A DNA stretch of 6,247 bases from Gammaproteobacteria bacterium HGW-Gammaproteobacteria-14. Its GTDB lineage: Bacteria > Pseudomonadota > Gammaproteobacteria > Pseudomonadales > Alcanivoracaceae. This document shows, piece after piece, positions 1 through 4,726 of the stretch (its first letter is position 1; every line of letters starts with the position of its first letter). The stretch covers positions 1-6,247 of the forward strand of contig PGZG01000112.1 of the NCBI GenBank assembly GCA_002840115.1, given 5' to 3'. The position numbers and the translations under genes are program-made. The notes beneath the pieces are model-generated. The model made no database searches and had not been told where the DNA came from. It saw nothing but the letters and a program-made list of their open reading frames with translations.

Positions 1-528
1 ACTGGTGGCATACACCCGCAACGCGTCGACACTGCTCACGCTGGCGCCTTCTGAATTGACAATGCGCGGATCGGCACGGCCCACCGCCTCGCAGGCACTG
101 GCGTCGTCAATGGCTGCCGCCGGCGACAGACCCCAATGGTGGTACAAATCCAGATCTGGAAACGAGCGCGCCAGTTGCTCCTCACCGGCCAACCCGGCAT
201 GGGGATCGGCGCCGGTATGGCGCGCAATGGCGCAGGCGGCGGCCACCGTCGAGCGAATACTGTCCTGAGAATCATCGCTGCTGCTGGCGCTGCCCTTCTG
301 CTGCCCCATATACACCGTGACCGAAATACCGCGATCCCGATGGAACTCCAGGGTTTCCACTTCCCCCATCCGTACCGTCACGGACAGCCCCTGGCTGACA
401 CTGATGCCCACCTCGGCATCACTGGCACCGGCACGCCGCGCCTCCTCCAATACCCAAGCGGCGCGCTCACGTAGCGCATCAAGCGCGCCGGGATCGAGCG
501 GGCGCTGTACAATGTCCTGATCAGTCAT
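1..528 (-). CDS. pmbA: PmbA/TldE metalloprotease-family protein, N-terminal part (3' end outside window)
   Basis: The minus-strand frame from ATG at 528 stays open for 176 codons to the window edge. It reads MTDQDIVQRPLDP, then ARRAGASDAEVGIS, SQGLSVTVRMGEVETLEFHRDRG and ISVTVYMGQQKGSASSSD. These are the N-terminal hallmarks of the TldD/PmbA family: an Ala-rich helix followed by a strand pair ending in a G-x-x-KGSAS-type turn. From family knowledge, PmbA (TldE) forms a cytoplasmic TldD/TldE protease that matures peptides such as microcin B17 and helps degrade the CcdA antitoxin. The catalytic zinc site lies in TldD, so this half is not expected to carry it. The start is supported by AGAGG 8 nt upstream. 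The full family length is about 450 residues, so well over half is missing here. Its divergent neighbour yjgA matches the known gammaproteobacterial pmbA-yjgA arrangement, which favours PmbA over the paralogue TldD. Confidence 0.93.
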   Translation of the reverse strand, partial: MTDQDIVQRPLDPGALDALRERAAWVLEEARRAGASDAEVGISVSQGLSVTVRMGEVETLEFHRDRGISVTVYMGQQKGSASSSDDSQDSIRSTVAAACAIARHTGADPHAGLAGEEQLARSFPDLDLYHHWGLSPAAAIDDASACEAVGRADPRIVNSEGASVSSVDALRVYATS

Positions 529-560
529 AGGGGAGCCTCTGAGTAATGCCAGCTTTCCAG

Positions 561-566
561 AGAGGG
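561..566 (+). promoter_or_regulatory. Ribosome binding site that fixes the yjgA GTG start
   Basis: AGAGGG lies 7 nt before the GTG at 574. There is no in-frame ATG nearby upstream, and the next in-frame ATG (628) would cut off the conserved PSKSELKRE segment. The site therefore decides for GTG as the start codon. Confidence 0.75.
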
Positions 567-573
567 AAAACAC

Positions 574-1104
574 GTGCAGCAGTATAACGATGACGAATTG
601 CCGAGCAAAAGCGAACTCAAGCGCGAGATGGATCAATTGCAGGAATATGGCCAACAATTGATGGCCCTGAAGCCTGCAGACCTTGCCCGTCTGCCGCTGA
701 ATGATGCTTTGATCCGCGCCATTGATGAGTCAAAACGCATCACCAGCCATGAAGCCCGGCGACGCCATGCGCAGTTTATCGGCAAACTGATGCGTGAAGA
801 GCAAAGTGCTGCTGTGGTGCCCGCACTGCTTGAGCTAAAAAACCCGCAGCGACACCGCTGGCTGGCAGACTGGCAGGAACGACTGGCGGAAGCCACTGAT
901 GGTTCAGCACTGGCCCCTCTGATGGAGGAAATGCTCAATCGCTACGATCACGCGGATCGGCAGCACCTGCGCAACCTGTGCCGTAATGTGCAGCAATCCC
1001 GTGTCGACCGTGAAGCACCGGAGGCCGCCCGCGACAAATTCCGTCGCGAGCGAAAGAAGCTTTCCGATTATCTCAACATGCTGGAGCGAACCGCACCGCT
1101 CTAA
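574..1104 (+). CDS. yjgA: DarP/YjgA (DUF615) ribosome-maturation protein
   Basis: This 176-residue protein starts with GTG, and its length is close to E. coli YjgA (about 183). It carries the family signatures PSKSELKREMDQLQ (residues 10-23), a LARLPL segment (38-43), ESKRITSHEARRRHAQFIGKL (about 52-72) and the C-terminal helix QHLRNLCRN (130-138) with a basic RRERKKLSDYLNML tail (157-170). It is all-helical, highly charged and has no signal peptide or membrane segment. Family knowledge: YjgA, now called DarP, associates with late 50S ribosomal precursors and aids 50S assembly. It is divergent from pmbA with 45 bp between starts. A weak TACAAT hexamer at 508-513, inside pmbA, could be its -10, but no convincing -35 is visible. 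It ends 20 bp from the convergent oxidoreductase. Identification is firm; the in-organism role is inferred from family. Confidence 0.95.
   Translation: MQQYNDDELPSKSELKREMDQLQEYGQQLMALKPADLARLPLNDALIRAIDESKRITSHEARRRHAQFIGKLMREEQSAAVVPALLELKNPQRHRWLADWQERLAEATDGSALAPLMEEMLNRYDHADRQHLRNLCRNVQQSRVDREAPEAARDKFRRERKKLSDYLNMLERTAPL
581..608 (-). promoter_or_regulatory. Candidate pmbA promoter inside the yjgA 5' coding end
   Basis: Reading leftwards there is TTGCTC (608-603), a 16-nt spacer and TATACT (586-581). The second hexamer matches five of six sigma-70 -10 positions and the first shares TTG with the -35 consensus. It would give a pmbA leader of about 45 nt. The 45-bp gap between the two start codons is too short to hold two full promoters, so a promoter inside the neighbouring gene is plausible. 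This is pattern matching only. Confidence 0.35.
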
Positions 1105-1120
1105 ACAGCAGCGGGCGGTT
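1089..1120. terminator. Stem-loop between convergent yjgA and oxidoreductase genes
   Basis: AACCGC (1089-1094) pairs with GCGGTT (1115-1120), and CCGCT (1096-1100) pairs with AGCGG (1110-1114). A single bulged A at 1095 and a 9-nt loop containing the yjgA stop codon complete the structure, giving 11 pairs in all, mostly GC. It could stop or stabilise transcripts from both sides. Neither side has a T-run, so a classical intrinsic terminator is doubtful. Confidence 0.35.
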
Positions 1121-1124
1121 GATA

Positions 1125-2231
1125 TCAGTAATAATTCGCCAGCGACATCTTGTTAAACGGGGTTAGCTCATCACTGCGCCCCTCTTTGATTTTTTGCAGC
1201 CATTGCGGGTCTTGTAACAAGGCTCGACCCACTGCCACCAAATCGAACTCTTCTGCGGCCATACGTCGCAGCAGCTCATCAATACTGACTGGCGCGGCCT
1301 CACCTCCCATGGCCATACCATTCTCACCGATAAAGTCATCGTCCAGCCCCACACTACCCACGCTCATGGTGGGTTTACCGGTGAGCTTTTTAGTCCAGCC
1401 CGCCAGATTCAGGTCAGAACCTTCAAACTCCGGCTCCCAAAAGCGACGGGTGGAACAATGAAAAATATCCACACCCGCGTCCACCAGCGGCGTCAGAAAA
1501 CGGCCCAGCTCTTCCGGGGTTTGCACTAATCGCGCGGTATAGTCTTGCTGCTTCCACTGGGAGTAACGCAGCACAATGGCAAAGTCTTCTCCCACTGCAG
1601 CGCGCACCGCCTTTACGATTTCCACCGCAAACCGACCACGGTTTTCCAGTGAACCGCCGTATTCATCATCTCGTTGATTGGTACCTTCCCAGAAAAACTG
1701 ATCGATCAAATAACCATGAGCACCATGAATTTCAACGCCATCAAAACCCAATGCCTTGGCATCGCGGGCGGCCTCGGCGAAAGCCTGCACCACATCCTGA
1801 ATATCATCTTTGCTCATGGCATGACCCACCACCTTACCCGGCTTCACCATGCCGCAGGGGCTATAACCGGGCACATCCTTATCCGGTCCAATACCGGGAC
1901 GGCGCACAGAGCCCACATGCCAGAGCTGCGGAATAATCTTGCCGCCGACCGCATGCACCGCATCCACCACCTGCTTCCAGCCATCCAGCGCCGCCCCATG
2001 AAAAGCAGGCACTTGCTCATAACCATTGGCCGCCTTGTGATTGACCGTGGTGCCCTCAGTAATCAGCAGACCCACACCGGCCTCGGCGCGACGACGGTAA
2101 TAGGCCACCACCTCATCATTGGGAATGTAGTTCGGTGAGCGCATCCGCGTCATCGGCGCCATGGCTACACGATTAGCCAATGTCAGAGACTTGCAGGAAA
2201 AAGGACGAAACAGCGAGCTAGAGTCAGTCAT
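1125..2231 (-). CDS. Old Yellow Enzyme family NAD(P)H:flavin oxidoreductase (ene-reductase type)
   Basis: This is a 368-residue FMN-dependent TIM-barrel protein, full length for the family. Visible motifs are LFRPFSCKSLTLANRVAMAPMTRMRS at the N-terminus (T28 where class I OYEs have the flavin-tuning Thr, not the Cys of YqjM-type enzymes), PQLWHVGS (101-108), and HGAHGYLIDQFFW with the H-x-x-H pair H169/H172 and Y174. These are followed by NQRDDEYGGSLENRGRF (185-201) and VAVGRALLQDPQW (332-344), the usual FMN-phosphate segment. Family members reduce activated C=C bonds in quinones, enones or nitro-compounds; the actual substrate is not visible. ATG at 2231 is chosen because AGAGG sits 5 nt upstream and the family sequence begins just after it. 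The longer reading to 2360 would run through the operator region. It is divergent from an HxlR regulator, which suggests inducible control by electrophiles or oxidants. The soluble sequence has no signal peptide, so it is cytoplasmic. Confidence 0.93.
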   Translation of the reverse strand: MTDSSSLFRPFSCKSLTLANRVAMAPMTRMRSPNYIPNDEVVAYYRRRAEAGVGLLITEGTTVNHKAANGYEQVPAFHGAALDGWKQVVDAVHAVGGKIIPQLWHVGSVRRPGIGPDKDVPGYSPCGMVKPGKVVGHAMSKDDIQDVVQAFAEAARDAKALGFDGVEIHGAHGYLIDQFFWEGTNQRDDEYGGSLENRGRFAVEIVKAVRAAVGEDFAIVLRYSQWKQQDYTARLVQTPEELGRFLTPLVDAGVDIFHCSTRRFWEPEFEGSDLNLAGWTKKLTGKPTMSVGSVGLDDDFIGENGMAMGGEAAPVSIDELLRRMAAEEFDLVAVGRALLQDPQWLQKIKEGRSDELTPFNKMSLANYY

Positions 2232-2236
2232 GGAAA

Positions 2237-2241
2237 CCTCT
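2237..2241 (-). promoter_or_regulatory. Ribosome binding site deciding the oxidoreductase start
   Basis: On the minus strand AGAGG ends 5 nt before the ATG at 2231. It favours this start over the upstream in-frame codons that extend to 2360. Confidence 0.75.
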
Positions 2242-2318
2242 GCCTGAAAAAGTGGGCTATACAAACACCCGGAATATGGCCGCCGACGATGGAACCGGAA
2301 AAGCGGGATCGAGTCATA

Positions 2319-2333
2319 GTTGCTATTTGCAAC
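2319..2333. promoter_or_regulatory. Operator 1: GTTGC-TATTT-GCAAC, oxidoreductase side
   Basis: This is a perfect 5-bp inverted repeat around a 5-nt AT spacer. The same half-sites and spacing recur 28 bp to the right. It lies in the gap between the divergent regulator and oxidoreductase genes, where a dimeric winged-helix regulator would bind. It would sit between a possible -35 TGCATA (2341-2336) and -10 TATGAC (2318-2313, spacer 17) reading towards the oxidoreductase. The duplication is seen; the operator role is inferred. Confidence 0.7.
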
Positions 2334-2334
2334 C

Positions 2335-2344
2335 TTATGCATAA
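2335..2344. promoter_or_regulatory. Central palindrome TTATGCATAA between the twin operators
   Basis: A perfect 10-bp palindrome lies almost exactly midway between the two GTTGC-N5-GCAAC sites (centre 2339.5; operator centres 2326 and 2354). Because it is symmetric it offers TGCATA as a possible -35 in both directions, but this resembles the consensus at only three of six positions. Its function is inferred. Confidence 0.4.
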
Positions 2345-2346
2345 AG

Positions 2347-2361
2347 GTTGCTTTTTGCAAC
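2347..2361. promoter_or_regulatory. Operator 2: GTTGC-TTTTT-GCAAC, regulator side
   Basis: This is the second copy of the inverted repeat, with identical half-sites and a T5 spacer. It lies 22 bp before the regulator ATG. A weak plus-strand promoter, TGCATA (2338-2343), an 18-nt spacer and CATATT (2362-2367), would span it, so occupancy would give autoregulation. The core promoter assignment is weak. Confidence 0.7.
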
Positions 2362-2383
2362 CATATTGCCGAGACTGGCTCAT

Positions 2384-2836
2384 ATGAACCGACCGGACCC
2401 AGCCACAGATCCCTGCTCCCTCGCCCGCGGCCTTGCCGAGGTCGGCGACTGGTGGTCGCTAATGATTATCCGCGAGGCCATGTACGGCACCCGTCGTTTC
2501 TCTGATTTTCAGTCTCACCTGGGGGTTGCCCGTAATATCCTCACCGACCGGCTCAATAAACTGGTCGGCAACGACATTCTGCGCAAGGTGGATGTTGGCG
2601 AACGCGGCACCCGTTTCGAGTACCGACTTACCGATAAAGGACGGGATCTGTTTGTGGTGCTCACCGCCCTGCGACAGTGGGCGGATAAGTGGGTGTTTAA
2701 TGATCTGCCCCCACTGCAATTGATCGACCGTCAAAATGGCAATCCGGTGCAACGGGTACAGGTGCTGGACAGCAATGGCAACCCGATAAAACTACATCAG
2801 GTTACCATCGCCGAAGCATTCATTAACCCCCAGTAG
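2384..2836 (+). CDS. HxlR/DUF24-family winged-helix regulator, one-cysteine type
   Basis: This is a 150-residue regulator. CSLARGLAEVGDWWSLMIIREAMYGTRRFSDFQ (11-43) and the recognition part LGVARNILTDRLNKLVGNDILRK (46-68) form the HxlR winged helix. GERGTRFEYRLTDKGRDLF (72-90) is the wing, and a helix for dimerisation follows (91-105). The tail DRQNGNPVQRVQVLDSNGNPI (115-135) is an extension seen in many proteobacterial members. The only cysteine is C11, at the conserved N-terminal position which in YodB, CatR and HypR-type proteins senses quinones, electrophiles or disulfide stress. ATG at 2384 is chosen because the longer TTG start at 2348 would lie inside operator 2 and adds nothing family-like; the ribosome binding site is weak. 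The protein probably controls itself and the divergent ene-reductase through the twin operators. Its 3' end overlaps the convergent small gene by 14 bp. Confidence 0.92.
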   Translation: MNRPDPATDPCSLARGLAEVGDWWSLMIIREAMYGTRRFSDFQSHLGVARNILTDRLNKLVGNDILRKVDVGERGTRFEYRLTDKGRDLFVVLTALRQWADKWVFNDLPPLQLIDRQNGNPVQRVQVLDSNGNPIKLHQVTIAEAFINPQ

Positions 2837-3170
2837 GCGGCACGGGAGGCACTACTGAGCCCGCGCGCGCCGATGGCGCCACCGGGTTAGGATCATTCAG
2901 ATCGATACCCTCGAAGCGGCATAGCTCCTTAAGCGCATGTTCCATAACAGCTCGAGAGTGCCCCGAGGCCCGCCACAGAAACTCATGCATCTTCACATCT
3001 GCATCGTTCTTGCTTTCGCACTGCTTGGAATATTCCTCAAATGCCTTGAGAGAGATAATGATGTCTGAAACATGATTCGGACATTCACAGTCCACCACGC
3101 TTTTGATTTCCTGCAAACGCGTCAACTGTTCGCTGGTAAAATGCACCGCCGGGGGTGGCGTTTCCGGCAC
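2823..3170 (-). CDS. Small CECPNH-motif protein of unknown function
   Basis: This is a 115-residue soluble protein without signal peptide or membrane segment. Its body (about residues 9-89) reads VHFTSEQLTRLQEIKSVVD, then CECPNH (28-33), HVSDIIISLKAFEEYSKQCES and a helical segment ending LCRFEGI. The Pro-rich tail SVVPPVPPTGG looks disordered. Cysteines C28, C30, C51 and C84 and H33 could bind metal or form disulfides; this is inference. From memory, similar CECP-H segments occur at the C-terminus of some MerR-type/B12-binding-domain regulators and as free-standing proteins; I cannot confirm this here. GTG at 3170 is the first start after an in-frame TAA. GTG at 3146, just before the conserved HFTSEQL, is an equally possible start. 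Neither has a good ribosome binding site. It follows the carbonic anhydrase-like gene by 46 bp on the same strand, so co-transcription is likely. No function is assigned. Confidence 0.75.
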   Translation of the reverse strand: MPETPPPAVHFTSEQLTRLQEIKSVVDCECPNHVSDIIISLKAFEEYSKQCESKNDADVKMHEFLWRASGHSRAVMEHALKELCRFEGIDLNDPNPVAPSARAGSVVPPVPPTGG

Positions 3171-3216
3171 TACTGAGTGAAGAACCGGTTAATAAGCCCC
3201 TTATGACTGCATAAAT

Positions 3217-3777
3217 TCACAATTCATTCTGAATTTTCTTATACCCCTGCACCAACCGCACATTGGTCTGCGCGACATCTTCGGAAAATGAGGAGGCATC
3301 GGCACGTACCGGCTTGATGCTGGCCAGGTCGGACTCCTTACGGATATTACTGGTGGAGGGAATATGGAAATTCTCCGGCACCACCACTCCCTCAACTACG
3401 GAGTTATGTCGCACTACGGAGCCCTCACCCACTTCGCAGTTAAACAACACGGAGTTAAAACCAATAAATACCCGCGCACCGACCTTGCAGGGGCCATGCA
3501 CAATCGAGCGATGGGCAATGGAGGTATTTTCGCCGATCTCCACCTTGGCACCGGACTTGGAGTGAATCACCACGCCATCCTGAATATTGGAGTTATCGCC
3601 GATAATAATCGGATCCATACCACCCTCGGCATTCACTTCATCAGCGCGAATCACGGCGTAGGGGCCAATAAACACATTTTCGCCGACAATCACCTTGCCG
3701 CAAATAATCGCCGTTGGATCAACAAACGCAGACTCCGCAACTACCGGCAAATCACCACTCGGGTTCTTACGAATCAT
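3217..3777 (-). CDS. Gamma-class carbonic anhydrase-like hexapeptide-repeat protein
   Basis: This is a 186-residue left-handed beta-helix protein. Hexapeptide turns run through AIICGKVIVGENVFIGPYAVIRADE, IIIGDNSNIQDGVVIHS, VEIGENTSIAHRSIVHGPCKVG and ARVFIGFNSVLF. The three expected zinc ligands are present: H72 (VVIHS), H89 and H94 (IAHRSIVHGP). R44, D46, E47 and Q66 match active-site positions of Methanosarcina Cam. The C-terminal QTNVRLVQGYKKIQNEL helix also resembles Cam rather than short CamH proteins. Between Q66 and H89 the acidic proton-shuttle loop of Cam is absent. It probably hydrates CO2 as a trimer in the cytoplasm, but rate and activity cannot be judged. ATG at 3777 has GGAG 8 nt upstream. 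A TAAAAT hexamer at 3830-3825 could be its -10, but there is no good -35. The small CECPNH gene follows 46 bp downstream. Confidence 0.9.
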   Translation of the reverse strand: MIRKNPSGDLPVVAESAFVDPTAIICGKVIVGENVFIGPYAVIRADEVNAEGGMDPIIIGDNSNIQDGVVIHSKSGAKVEIGENTSIAHRSIVHGPCKVGARVFIGFNSVLFNCEVGEGSVVRHNSVVEGVVVPENFHIPSTSNIRKESDLASIKPVRADASSFSEDVAQTNVRLVQGYKKIQNEL

Positions 3778-3891
3778 GTTCTATTCTCCATAAATATTCT
3801 GGCCTGATATCAGAGTTAAAGCGCATTTTAGTAGCCGAATTATCGCACGACGCCTGAAGCGCTCCGGGTGGTTTGTCTTTCCCGTGACCGC

Positions 3892-3911
3892 GTGCGACAG
3901 GGATGTCGCAC
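3892..3911 (+). promoter_or_regulatory. Hairpin 1 of the repeat, loop matching CsrA/RsmA site
   Basis: A perfect 7-bp stem, GTGCGAC/GTCGCAC, closes a hexaloop AGGGAT. As plus-strand RNA the apex ACAGGGAUGU fits the published CsrA/RsmE consensus (A/U)CANGGANG(U/A) at every position, and it presents the GGA in a loop as those proteins prefer. Minus-strand RNA would not carry the motif. The motif is seen; binding is inference. Confidence 0.5.
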
Positions 3912-3918
3912 ACGAGCC

Positions 3919-3930
3919 TACAGGGAAGTA
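3919..3930 (+). promoter_or_regulatory. Hairpin 2 of the repeat, second CsrA/RsmA-like loop
   Basis: A short TAC/GTA stem closes loop AGGGAA, giving ACAGGGAAGT, again a full match to the CsrA/RsmE consensus. The stem has only 3 pairs, so folding is less certain than for hairpin 1. The first G of the AGGGA run here is 23 nt after that of hairpin 1, a spacing compatible with one CsrA dimer bridging two sites. Confidence 0.4.
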
Positions 3931-4019
3931 TTCACGGCGTGTCACGGGAAAGACAAACCACCCGGAGCGCTAGCGCACTCTATGGAACCAACATCTTATG
4001 AAACCAGCATCATCAGCAA

Positions 4020-4694
4020 TCAAACCGAGGCCAATGCCGCCCGCATCGAATCAATCACCACCTGATAATCCGGCCGCCCGTAAATCGCTGAACCGGCAAC
4101 AAAGGTATCCGCCCCGGCCGCGGCAATCTCGGCAATATTGTTCTCACTGATCCCGCCATCCACCTCAAGACGAATCGACAGACCACTGTCATCAATCAAG
4201 CGACGCACCCTTTCCACCTTTTTCAGGGTGCCGGGAATAAATGACTGGCCACCAAAACCCGGATTCACACTCATCAGCAGAACCATGTCGAGTTTATCCA
4301 TGACATACTCAAGGCAGTCCGGTGATGTGGCCGGATTCAACACCAGACCCGCCTTGCAACCCCGCGAGCGAATCAACTGCAACGAGCGATCCACATGGTC
4401 GCTGGCTTCCGGGTGGAACGTAATAATGCTGGCACCAGCATCGGCAAACGAACCGATCAGGGAGTCCACCGGACTCACCATCAGATGCACATCAATCGGC
4501 GCCGTCACACCATAATTGCGCAGCGCTTTGCACACCATTGGGCCTATGGTCAGATTCGGCACATAGTGGTTATCCATCACATCGAAATGCACCACATCGG
4601 CACCGGCGCCAAGCACCGCATCCACTTCCGCCCCAAGACGGGCAAAATCTGCTGACAGAATGGAAGGAGCGATCCAGTAATCTTGCTTGGCCAT
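4020..4694 (-). CDS. rpe: Ribulose-5-phosphate 3-epimerase
   Basis: This 224-residue TIM-barrel enzyme, full length for the family, interconverts D-ribulose 5-phosphate and D-xylulose 5-phosphate in the cytosolic pentose phosphate pathway. Visible features are IAPSILSADFARLGAEV (8-24), VVHFDVMDNHYVPNLTIGP with metal ligands H36 and D38, IDVHLMV with H70, MSVNPGFGGQSFIP (141-154, the mobile phosphate-binding loop), and LEVDGGI with catalytic D179. VAGSAIYG (199-206) completes the phosphate site. All key residues are intact. ATG at 4694 has AAGAGG with a 5-nt gap. It lies 32 bp after murU on the same strand, so it is probably the last gene of amgK-murU-rpe. The gph and trp genes that often follow rpe in proteobacteria are absent. 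The 31-bp arm of the intergenic repeat begins 49 bp downstream and may mark the transcript end. Confidence 0.97.
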   Translation of the reverse strand: MAKQDYWIAPSILSADFARLGAEVDAVLGAGADVVHFDVMDNHYVPNLTIGPMVCKALRNYGVTAPIDVHLMVSPVDSLIGSFADAGASIITFHPEASDHVDRSLQLIRSRGCKAGLVLNPATSPDCLEYVMDKLDMVLLMSVNPGFGGQSFIPGTLKKVERVRRLIDDSGLSIRLEVDGGISENNIAEIAAAGADTFVAGSAIYGRPDYQVVIDSMRAALASV

Positions 4695-4726
4695 AACTAC
4701 CTCTTGGTCTTAAACCTTGGCTGGCA

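Larger units (their letters stand above)
3858..3971. repeat. 114-bp intergenic inverted-repeat element (MITE/REP-like) with two inner hairpins
   Basis: The left arm 3858-3888 and right arm 3941-3971 are perfect 31-bp inverted repeats starting AGCGCTCCGGGTGG. The stem can extend inward by six more pairs (3889-3894 with 3933-3939) if T3940 and G3936 bulge out. The 52-nt centre holds two smaller hairpins with GGGA loops. No clear target-site duplication flanks it, there is no open frame of its own that looks real, and no T-run follows either arm. It fills the gap between rpe and the carbonic anhydrase-like gene. I recall related intergenic repeats with GACAGGGATGTC modules in other Gammaproteobacteria, often miscalled as small proteins; copy number here is unknown. 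Whether it acts as a terminator, an mRNA stabiliser or a mobile relic is open. Confidence 0.85.

Noticed and set aside
1649..2138. Plus-strand open frames opposite the oxidoreductase
   Set aside because: These are shadows of the minus-strand gene, His/Arg-rich with no ribosome binding site or family-like motif.
2232..2360. N-terminal extension of the oxidoreductase to 2360
   Set aside because: It translates the operator and leader; a clear AGAGG precedes ATG 2231 and the family sequence begins there.
2348..2383. Longer HxlR-regulator start (TTG at 2348)
   Set aside because: It would put the start inside operator 2 and adds 12 residues unlike the family; ATG at 2384 fits the usual N-terminus before Cys11.
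2859..2880. CGCGCGCGC run in the small gene as a recombination or Z-DNA site
   Set aside because: It is short, within coding sequence (Ala-Arg-Ala codons), and ordinary for GC-rich DNA.
3364..3807. Plus-strand 147-codon frame opposite the carbonic anhydrase-like gene
   Set aside because: It is a mirror of the hexapeptide-repeat coding strand; its regular His/Asn content comes from the repeat codons, not a real protein.
3858..3971. Intrinsic terminator for rpe
   Set aside because: The stem is long enough but no T-run follows on either strand, so it is recorded as a repeat element with only a possible role at the transcript end.
3921..3971. Insertion sequence end or attachment site
   Set aside because: There is no transposase or integrase in the window, no clear target duplication, and both neighbouring genes are intact.
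3868..4065. Plus-strand 65-codon reading frame through the inverted repeat
   Set aside because: It is made of the repeat arms and hairpins plus the tail of rpe in antisense; it has no ribosome binding site, and its peptide is just the translation of the repeat.
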